DNA of 64,000 nt from assembly GCF_052324685.1 (NCBI RefSeq), contig NW_027506890.1, forward strand, positions 248,501 through 312,500, in the 5' to 3' direction. This DNA is from Brachyhypopomus gauderio (Eukaryota > Chordata > Actinopteri > Gymnotiformes > Hypopomidae). Below are positions 55,432 to 64,000 of this stretch, piece after piece. Below the pieces are notes generated by a model. That model searched no databases. It was not told the DNA's origin and saw only the letters and a list, made by a program, of their open reading frames with translations. The translations under genes and the position numbers were made by a program. The number at the start of each line of letters is the position of its first letter. Positions within the stretch are counted from its first letter, which is position 1.

Positions 55432-55988
55432 GCATGTGTTGCTGAGTTGTTACAGAGGTACAGCATGTGTTGGTGAGTTGTTACAGAGGTACAGCATGTG
55501 TTGGTGAGTTGTTACAGAGGTACAGCATGTGTTGGTGAGTTGTTACAGAGGTACAGCATGTGTTGCTGAGTTGTTACAGAGGTACAGCATGTGTTGGTGA
55601 GTTGTTACAAAGGTACGTGTGTTGGTGAGTTGTTACAGAGGTACAGCATGTGTTGGTGAGTTGTTACAGAGGTACAGCATGTGTTGGTGAGTTGTTACAG
55701 AGGTACAGCATGTGTTGGTGAGTTGTTACAAAGGTACGTGTGTTGGTGAGTTGTTACAGAGGTACAGCATGTGTTGGTGAGTTGTTACAGAGGTACAGCA
55801 TGTGTTGGTGAGTTGTTACAAAGGTACGTGTGTTGGTGAGTTGTTACAAAGGTACGTGTGTTGGTGAGTTGTTACAAAGGTACATGTGTTGCTGAGTTGT
55901 TACAAAGGTACATGTGTTGGTGAGTTGTTACAGAGGTACAGCATGTGTTGGTGAGTTGTTACAGAGGTACAGCATGTGTTGGTGAGTA
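55432..55988. repeat. Minisatellite with two interleaved unit types (31 and 28 bp)
   Basis: There are about nineteen tandem units. The main 31-bp unit contains CAGCATGTGTTGGTGAGTTG and TTACAGAGGTA. A shorter 28-bp type lacks AGCA and has TTACAAAGGTACGTG. The two types are interspersed in a variant code. Confidence 0.95.
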
Positions 55989-57186
55989 TGTGTAGGCGTG
56001 TGTGTTTCTTGCATTGGAAGGATGCGATAAAAAAAATTATTTCATAGTACAATTATTCCATAATCTCAGCACCAAATACATCACCATCAGACATACATCA
56101 CCATCAGACATACATCACCATCAGACATAGATCAGACCCACAAATCGCCCAGTAAACGTGTCTTGCTTTAAATAACAGTTCTCTTCCTCCAAAACAGGGA
56201 AGCGGGCAGCTCTCCAGGGAATGAGGTTCAATTCTATCCCCATACCGGAAATGCAGATGACATATAGGGGGCGCTAACCATTGACTGGCCACGGGGCCTC
56301 CTGGATTCTGACAATATAAGCACAGGAAGTTTGGTCCAAGCACACAAAAGTATGGCTGTGAACCTATTACTTTTTGTTACCCAGGAACTTTCAATTCCAA
56401 TAAGATGCTGTAAATTTCACTCCTAATGCTTAGTCAAAAAGGTGAGTTAAACACACAATTTTCTATTAGAAGCAAAAACAATTTCCTTGCATCCTCTGGA
56501 GTAAAATATTTGCATAGTTGCTTTGCAGAGCTAGACAAGATGTTGGACTGTGGCACATGTTGGCACATGTTCCTGTTACATGTAATGTGGATATTTAGTG
56601 GGTGATGTCTGCACTGAAAAGGTCTGTGTACATACTTTAATAAATAGCTTTCAGGAATCCTGGAAGTCTTATAGCTTCCAGGAATGCAGTTGGTTCCTAA
56701 TAGTTTGTCTTCCTAATTTGTCTTACAGTACATGTGCTCTCTTAATACTTATAGATCATTACTTTATAAGAAATTTGAGATGGAGGCAAGGTGATTGAGG
56801 TGATGGAGGTGAATGGATCTGAATTCCCCAACAAGCTCTGTCCCCTTCTCTCCGTTCATTCGTCTCTGTCTATGTCGTTGACATGCCTGTTGAATTTGTT
56901 GGGAAGAAAAGGATGCTTTCTCTCTCTTTCTTTTTTTTCTCTTTCATTCATTTGCCCCGGTTTGGCTTCTGGGAGCTATCCATCTGCTAGGCTGCCGGAT
57001 GATGTCAGGACCGGAGCTGACCCACAGTAAGGTGGTGGTCGGGGGGGTGGGGTGGGGGGGGTCGCAGGGAGACGTCCGTGGTGGGGTTGGACACGCATGT
57101 TTTGCTTTCCTGTGTGTCTCAGACATCTTCCTGCAGAACAGATGCCTCAGGGAGCCATCTCAGATCAGATGCCTGGGCCAGCAGTA

Positions 57187-57244
57187 CACACACACATACC
57201 CCAACACTTACCCCTTCAAACACACACACACACACACACCCCTT

Positions 57245-57305
<61 letters not shown>

Positions 57306-57732
57306 CTTCAAACACACACACACTCACACTCACTCACCCCTTCAAACACACACACACACACTCACACTCACTCACCCCTTCAAACACACACACACGTACA
57401 CACCAACACTTGCCCACACACACACACACACACACACATACCCCAACACTTACCCCTTCAAACACACACACACACTCACATTCACTCACCCCTTCAAACA
57501 CACACACACATACCCCAACACTTACCCCTTCAAACACACACACACACACTCACCCCTTCAAGCACACACACACATACGCACCAACACTTACCCACACACA
57601 CACACACACACACCCCCCTTCAAACACACACCAACACTTACCCCTTCAAGCACACACACACACACACCAACACTTACCCCTTCAAACGCACACACACACA
57701 CACCCCAACACTTACCCCTTCAAACACACACG

Positions 57733-57777
<45 letters not shown>

Positions 57778-57788
57778 TCACCCCTTCA

Positions 57789-57825
<37 letters not shown>

Positions 57826-58190
57826 TCACTCCTTCAAACACACACACACACACACACACACTCACCCCTTCTAACACACAATCACCCCTTCAAACACACA
57901 CACATACACACTCACCCCATCAAACACACACACCCACACACACCAACACTCACCCCTTCAAACACACACACACTCACTCACCCCTTCTAACACACACTCA
58001 CCCTTTCTAACACACACGCACACACACACTCACCCCTTCAGACACCCACTCACACACACAAACACTTACCCCTTCAAACACACACACGGCAACACTCACC
58101 CCTTCAAACACACACACCAACACTCACCTCTTCAAACACACTCACACACATACCCATGCTCACCCCTTCAAACACACATCTAACACACCA
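57187..58190. repeat. Compound CA-based minisatellite of about 1 kb
   Basis: CA tracts of varying length alternate with CCCCTTCAA and with CACTCACTCA or CCAACACTTAC spacers. The full repeat unit varies between about 25 and 60 bases. The strong histidine- and threonine-rich open frames across it are not genes. Confidence 0.95.
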
Positions 58191-60655
58191 ACTGGAGAGA
58201 AACAGAAAGAGGGAAGACCTTCAGTGGTCTTTTGTGTTAAATAGTAATGGTGTTTCCATGCGCTCTCAAACACTGGGGACTCTTCCTCAGTTCCTCCCCA
58301 GGCATTTACTGTACAGTCTGGTTTGGGTCAGACGAACTTCAAGCTAGTCCAAGCAGTGTGTAAGTCTGTGGGTGGGTGTGTGTCAGTGTGTGTGCCTGTG
58401 GGCGTGCGTGTGTTTGGCAGTGTGTGTGTCCAAGCTGGACGGACCCATTTCTCTGCCGGAACTTACAGAGGGGAGTTCTCCTTGGAGACAGGCGTAACTA
58501 GGCAACAGTTCGGTTGTTAGTAAATCAATGGGAGAGAGAGTGTGCTTCTAATCAAACCGGTTCAGACAAGGTAATAAACAAGCAGGAGTTTGAGTGTAAT
58601 GTTGGGCACAAGTTAATATACGGCCAACAAACAGCACTGAAATCATTTAATTAAATTGATGTCGATGGGTTAAATACATCTACATATATTATCTGTCCAT
58701 TCAAGGGACTATTTTAGGAATGTTGTACAAGATCGATCCTTCGGTATTCTCGGTTTCCTATCTCTTAGGTTGTGGCTTGCTTAAATGATTATTCTGTGGT
58801 TCAGGTTTCGTTAGTAACCTGATCAGTCATTTTGCAACCTGATCGGTCGCTAGTAATCCACGTCTTACGTCTTCTGGCAAGACCAGCGAAGAAACACCTG
58901 AGGAGCATGTTGCCAAAAGAAGTCACCTGAGTAACTGAGCGGGTACCAAGGTTACACCAGAGATCTGAGATTAAAAGTTCATTGAAATACACCAATAAAA
59001 TCTCATGACTCTCTGGCATCCTTTCATTAAATCAAAGTCTCACACTTAAGCACGTTCCGCGTCCTGTCTGAGCTACACATCCTTCCTTTGATTCTGATTA
59101 ATGTGGAATAAATACTGGAGACAATAGGCAATGCGCTAAACATACATCAAGCAAAATTGGGTTAAACTGAATTGACCCACAAAGCCAGTCAGGAATTGAA
59201 ACAAAGGAACAGTGTCATCTGTATGGTGAGCTCCAGCGGATAAGAAATATATATCAAATAAGGTTTCAAAAATGAGCCAAGCATTCAAAATAACAACTGC
59301 AACAATCAGGCTATAATGATCTTTCTGGTACTATGACCAGGTGCGTTTTGTTTTGGGTGCTGCATTGGGAACAATGTGTGGCATCTGTGGCAGATGCATC
59401 ATATCATGCAGATAACTTTTATTTATTCACCTTAGTGTGTGTGTGTGTGTGTGTGTGCTTATTTTATTGAATTTGTGTTTTGAGTGTACTGGATGTTGGA
59501 TTTTTTAATCTAACCTTTTACAGTTAGTGCAAACAGCAAAGCTCATTGAAATACCTGCAAAAGCACATACTTCACTCAAAATGATTTGTTTTGCCTCAAA
59601 AGCAAATATTTAGGTCAATCAATTTGTCAGTGCCATCAGAGTATCTAGTCTGTGTGCCATTACCTATGAACAATGCAGTCAAAATACTTAGCCATGTTGT
59701 CAGTGCAACTATAAGTCACAGTCAGTGCAGACTGTATATTCTGATGGAAATTAGCTAAGCTTTTGATTTCAAGAACGCTGCACATTCCATTGTATATCAA
59801 ATGAAATAAAATGTTACACCCAAAATACAAACTTACACAGAACACAAAGTTACACATCACTGTATGTGGGAGTCTTATAGAAAGAAATCAGACTGGAATC
59901 AAATTTGTACAGCAATATTGTTTGACTGTATTGTTTGCACTGCAGTTTGTTGACAAAAACAAATTTGATTGAAATTCAGAAAAGACCCCCCCCCCCCCCC
60001 CCCACGTCAACAATTTACACTCGCCACCTCCTCCAGGTTCAAATCTCACTCCAAGCGATTTTGAAAAGTTGGCAACCCTGCAATTGATAATGTAAAAAAA
60101 AAAACAGACAATTGTCCATGACCATTTGCAAAATGTACAAAAGCATTTGCAAAATGTGAAACACAATGAGAAATTATGATGTGCACAAGTGACAAGGAGA
60201 TGTGGAGACTGAATTAACAGCTTTGAGAATTTCAATTCTGATCTGAGAAATGAAGTAAATCGACTGAGAAAAACTGTAAAAATGCTTAAATAATACTATG
60301 TAAAAATCAGTATATCTTTAGTATAAGTAAAGGTACAAGGTTTGGTTAATAATAGTGGCATAAATTGACTAAGAAAAACTGACATTCTGTTCTACCCTTG
60401 ATATGAGCACAGAGAGAACCATGAAACCAGTGATGTGAGACGTGAGATAGTGCTCAGTCTTTAAGACGCCACGTTTTGTGCCAATGTTAGGAAGCTTTGT
60501 AAGGTAGTCGTGAGTCACGGGATCCTGAACGGCGGTTTCTCTGCATCACAGGAGTTAAAGGGTCACCGTGGAAAACAGTTACAACAGAGACAAAGCCAAC
60601 CATTTCCCAGCAGCCTGTCATGCTGAAAAATAACCAAATCACCTATCCTGCAGCT
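58191..60655. other. Intergenic DNA, no gene seen
   Basis: No exon, RNA or classifiable mobile element was recognised. A GT tract lies at 59436-59458 and a C homopolymer at about 59987-60003. Confidence 0.4.
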
Positions 60656-60656
60656 G

Positions 60657-60727
<71 letters not shown>
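60657..60727. repeat. GT microsatellite
   Basis: An uninterrupted (GT)n tract of about 70 bases. Confidence 0.95.
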
Positions 60728-60728
<1 letters not shown>

Positions 60729-61396
60729 ACTGCATTTACTGTAAATCCTGTAGCTGTACCTAGTGACATCATTAAAATGCCCATTTTGTGTTGAAAAGGA
60801 ACACAGGAACACACTACAACTAACATGATATTGAAAAACAAACATAAAATATGAAAACAAAGCTGAAGCACAAACCAAAAGTATTAGAAGTTTGGAGAAA
60901 TTATATTCCATTAACTACTGTATGTGTATCTCATGTCACAAAACTGATCTATATTTTGATTGCACTATTTTTAACCAGACATTAGGTTTGGGAGTTCAGT
61001 GCCCTTGTATTTCTTCCACGATCCTTCAATCTCAGAAAATGTGTCCCTGTTCCCCTCAGCTGCAGCAAGAAATCTCCCTCCTTCTCTTTGGGTTCACCCC
61101 CTCCCACACACACACACACACACTCCCCAACACACCCCCTTTTCTGTTCATTCCTCCCTCTCTCCTGCCGACCCCGCTGGTGATTTATACAACCCTCAGA
61201 CACACAGCTGTGTCAAGGTCCCTGCACCGACCAAGGGGTACTGTTCACCGTGACTAATCCATCCCAGACTTCAAAAAAACAGAAAGAGGGAGAAAGAGAG
61301 AAGTAAACGAGTGAAAGCGTGAGATTTGCAGAAATACACCGGTCAGTGACACTGGAACCCATGACCCTCACACTACCCTTACACCAGCACCTCCTG

Positions 61397-61451
61397 GATG
61401 GATGGATGGATGGATGGATGGATGGATGGATGGATGGATGGATGGATGGAT
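61397..61451. repeat. GGAT tetranucleotide repeat
   Basis: About thirteen copies of GGAT. The WMDG-type open frame over it is an artefact. Confidence 0.95.
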
Positions 61452-62700
61452 ACTGCATGGTTTTCAGTTTAGCTTTAATGCCACCATTTTTTTATATATT
61501 CATGCAATAGATCATGCAAACATTGGGCAATTTTGCATAGCCTTCATTCATTTGAGTCTTCATTTGCATTTGCATAATTCCATTTCAGCTGTGCCTTTCA
61601 GCCAAAGGCACCAGACCCTCTAACATACAATAATATTTACTCATTCACTTACTGAAGTCATACGTACAACCTGGAGCTATATTCTAAGACTGGAGCTATG
61701 AGCTCAGTGAAGATGAGCTTGTGGGTCCTAATTACAACTCGACTCTGCTTGGTTACTGTAGATTCTCTTATTAAAATTGTACTTCTCTTCCTTTCACTCT
61801 CTATCTCTTTCTCACTCTCCAAGAAAAAAAGACATGCTTCTGTACATTTCCTCTTTGGTTTACAGCACAATATACGGCTGTTTTGCTCGATCAGATAGGC
61901 AGTTTTAGAACTGCCTGTCTTAATGCCCCAACACAAAGAGAGTCTGACTATTCCTTTCCTGTTTTTCACCTTTGTAGCCTCTGCCGTTGAGGACATAAAA
62001 GCAGGCTGGCCTCGGCCGCTCCGCTAAACAGCCCTTTCCCATTCCGGATAGCAGGCGTCGATGGAAATCCTTTCAGCTTTGACTTCTCTTTCACTCTTTT
62101 TTCTTAATGAAAGCACAATAAAGATCTAACCTTATATTACAGTCACGAAACGAAAGTTGCGTGTCCCTCGAAACTTTTAGCATGTAACGTTGCTATACTA
62201 ATCCCTGTCAAGGCTACTGGTATCAAACTTATTCCACGTTTGTTCAGATCTAGATACGGATGTACATTGTATTCTAGAGCAACAGTGAGAATTTCTGGAG
62301 CATTAAAAACCTCTTGTCTGCAAGTTATTTACAATGTCTCCAACCACCTCAGCACACCCTTGAGGAAAATCACCATTTGAAATCCATTTGAAATGATGCT
62401 GTTGAATGCACAATACATAGGCTATATGGATTATATGGGCTACTACACGTTTTTTAATAGTGCGAACAGATTCTATCAAACAAAACAGAAGTATGTTGTA
62501 GAAAATAAAACGCAGATTCTCTTTGAATCCTGTAAGTTCAACACCTCTCTGAGACATCTTAGTTTTACTGTTAGAGCGCAATGGTAACGTGACGAGTGTC
62601 CTGATAAGCACTTCGCTCTAGTTATCACTGTTTCCACTGTTATTGTTCTAGGAGTTGGATCCAGTCACACGTGGCTTTTATCAAGATACAAAATAATGCA
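61452..62700. other. Intergenic DNA 3' of tcf15
   Basis: No gene was recognised. Conserved regulatory DNA for tcf15 could lie here, but nothing in the sequence alone proves it. Confidence 0.4.
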
Positions 62701-62748
62701 CACTGAAAATGAAAATCGAGTGGAATTATAAATCTGACAAAAATAAAC

Positions 62749-62754
62749 TTTATT
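62749..62754 (-). promoter_or_regulatory. Candidate tcf15 polyadenylation signal
   Basis: AATAAA on the minus strand lies about 290 bases beyond the tcf15 stop codon. It is one of several AT-rich candidates. Confidence 0.4.
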
Positions 62755-63046
62755 TTTTCACTGTGGGATACAGACCTTGTGTTCACACAATTTTTAAAAA
62801 TCTATAAAATCTCTCTTGGGGAAAAATGTATGCACTGCATTTACAAAATGTTCAAATAAATGAAAAAAAATCAAGGAAATACATAAAGAGCTGTCTCTTG
62901 AATCACTTACTAGTACTTTAAAATAAAGTCTCTACGTGCTCCTGCAGGCGCGAGCCGCGTGTGCTGTGTGGCGGACCGGCGCGTTTCTGTCTCCCTGAGT
63001 TGGACGTGATCGTCTCACAACCGAAGCGGCGACCTTTCATAGTCGG

Positions 63047-63112
63047 CTATCGGCGACTCATTCGCAAAGAAGTTATTCCTCGCATTCTGAGACAATCTTT
63101 GCCATCCTTTAC
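63047..63112 (-). CDS. tcf15: tcf15 exon 2
   Basis: An acceptor TTTTGCAG precedes 21 codons and a TAG stop (63047-63049). The product ends in [12 protein letters not shown], which lines up with the end of vertebrate TCF15 and is in phase 0 with exon 1. Confidence 0.85.
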   Translation of the reverse strand, partial: VKDGKDCLRMRGITSLRMSRR

Positions 63113-64000
63113 CTGCAAAACACACAAGGGCGAATTTAGAAATGAGTGTAATTACATGCTAAAGACTCAAGGAAGAAATTTAACACATTTGTTATCAACA
63201 TACAGACATTAAACAATGATTACGGTAGGGACTTAAATTTTTCTTGTTGCGAATCGGATTGCAAAATGTCACCAGACAAATGACATGCAAGACTTTGCAA
63301 TAGAACCACATAATACATTAATCACAATTCAACAACATTCACTACGATACAAAGTTCTAGCCTGCATAAAACGCGTTGACTTTTTTACAACCGTTGGAGT
63401 ACGCCGTGATTTAAACGTATCCTATACAGCACTTGTAGCAGTTCCAACATACAGTCAAGATATACTCGAGTCTTTTGAGAATTACAAATATCATTGCACA
63501 ATATAAATAAAATGGTCATTGCGTCATGTTGTGTAAGGATCAGATTGGGCGTTGACGCTTTTCAGCGCAGATGTGAGCACTGAAAAAAGTAGCACAACGC
63601 TGCATTTCCTTAACCGTTTCATTGCACGTGCTAATATAGTACTTGCTGCAAACGTACAAGTGCTTACCCCTGTCCTGTGGTTGCTAAGGCAGAACGTGCA
63701 CGTGCTTACCCCTTTCCTCTGGTTGCTAAGGCAGAACGTGCATATGGCACGCGGTTGTTTTCCCCCGCTTTCACCTTGCGCGCCGTACACTGCGCTCAGG
63801 CACGGCTGCGCGTCCTCGCTACCGTCACCTATAAGCAGCACGTTGGCTAAGTGGGAGATGTAGCTGGACGCCAGCCGAAGAGTCTCGATCTTGGACAGCT
63901 TTCTGTCCACCGGCTCCGTAGGGATGAGAGTCCGTAACGCCGTGAACGCCGTGTTGACGCTCTGCGTCCTGTCCCGTTCCCGCGCGTTGGCCGCGTTCCT
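63047..64000 (-). CDS. tcf15: TCF15 (paraxis) bHLH transcription factor, 3' part
   Basis: Class II bHLH factor that pairs with E proteins on E-boxes and acts in somite and paraxial mesoderm formation. Exon 1 enters at the right edge inside the basic region ([15 protein letters not shown]) and continues through helix 1, the loop ([15 protein letters not shown]) and helix 2 ([17 protein letters not shown]). It ends with the family signature [15 protein letters not shown] at 63710. After a 597-base intron, exon 2 (63047-63112) encodes [16 protein letters not shown], a basic end and stop. The C-terminus fits TCF15 rather than scleraxis, whose end differs. The N-terminus is outside the window. The exon 1 end and donor are duplicated (63668-63751). 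Confidence 0.93.
63662..63751 (-). repeat. 42-bp tandem duplication of the tcf15 exon 1 end and splice donor
   Basis: The unit encodes [14 protein letters not shown] and then, in the second copy, [14 protein letters not shown]. Each unit contains its own GTAAGC donor. The two copies differ at only a few bases. A third, decayed partial copy may follow toward 63640. Confidence 0.9.
63710..64000 (-). CDS. tcf15: tcf15 exon 1, partial (bHLH domain)
   Basis: The 97 codons present hold the second half of the basic region, the loop and both helices. The donor AAAGGG before GTAAGC is at 63709/63710. A second equivalent donor lies 42 bases further along at 63667/63668. Confidence 0.92.

Noticed and set aside
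54948-55466. Open frames on both strands with HTHTHT and CVCVCV runs
   Set aside because: Artefacts of the GT array.
55432-55988. CRISPR-like direct repeats
   Set aside because: Units are contiguous with no unique spacers, and the host is a vertebrate. It is a minisatellite.
57000-58010. Three overlapping plus-strand open frames of about 300 codons rich in histidine, threonine and proline
   Set aside because: They are translations of the CA-based minisatellite. Long frames arise in all phases of such arrays.
58801-59019. 72-codon minus-strand frame ending in an arginine-rich segment
   Set aside because: No homology recognised, no splice context, and too short to support as a gene.
61319-61510. 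Open frame with WMDG repeats
   Set aside because: It translates the GGAT microsatellite.
63047-64000. Scleraxis (scx) instead of tcf15
   Set aside because: The bHLH domains are close. The [15 protein letters not shown] wording, the loop EPVDRK and the exon 2 product ending [12 protein letters not shown] fit TCF15 and not the scleraxis C-terminus.

Overview
The window is vertebrate nuclear DNA, almost certainly from a teleost fish. It is packed with teleost-type mobile elements: Tc1 with long IR/DR termini, many hAT and PIF/Harbinger elements, L2 LINEs with the usual fish 3' tails, an L1-like LINE, RTE and Ty3/Gypsy fragments, and a tRNA-derived SINE. Genes are spliced and sparse. There is no operon structure. 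All host genes that can be supported lie on the minus strand.

Host genes. (1) The right edge (63047-64000) holds tcf15 (paraxis), a bHLH factor of paraxial mesoderm. The 3' part of exon 1 runs off the window, and exon 2 is complete. The end of exon 1, with its splice donor, is tandemly duplicated. (2) Three related single-Ig-domain membrane proteins lie at about 31.0-33.1, 44.3-45.9 and 50.8-51.8 kb. Exon phases and sizes agree between them: a tiny first exon ending in phase 1, a V-type Ig domain, then a stalk and transmembrane exon. The first two have a lysine inside the membrane segment and short tails, as activating receptors do. The third has an uncharged membrane segment, a tail tyrosine and an ISRE just upstream of its start codon. 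Together they look like a small family of paired immune receptors.

Layout. 1-2.8 kb: AT-rich, with one LTR remnant. 2.8-10.4 kb: two inverted copies of a TIR element, one split by an intact Tc1 transposon, with an L2 copy and an LTR-like GC-rich block between them. 11.3-15.3 kb: 5' part of an RTE LINE, nested hAT and LTR copies, an L2 copy and a solo LTR. 16.7-24.5 kb: a decayed Ty3/Gypsy element broken by a SINE, MITEs and hATs. 24.5-30.3 kb: L2 followed by hATs nested in a hAT. 31-33 kb: Ig gene 1. 33.4-41.3 kb: a five-level nest of insertions whose innermost member is an L1-like LINE with an open 1251-residue ORF2. 41.6-42.3 kb: a hAT. 44-46 kb: Ig gene 2. 46-49 kb: an antisense L2 split by a Harbinger element. 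50.8-51.9 kb: Ig gene 3. 52-62 kb: gene-poor DNA dominated by micro- and minisatellites. 62.7-64 kb: tcf15.

All identifications come from reading motifs, exon signals, terminal repeats and target-site duplications by eye. No database search was possible.
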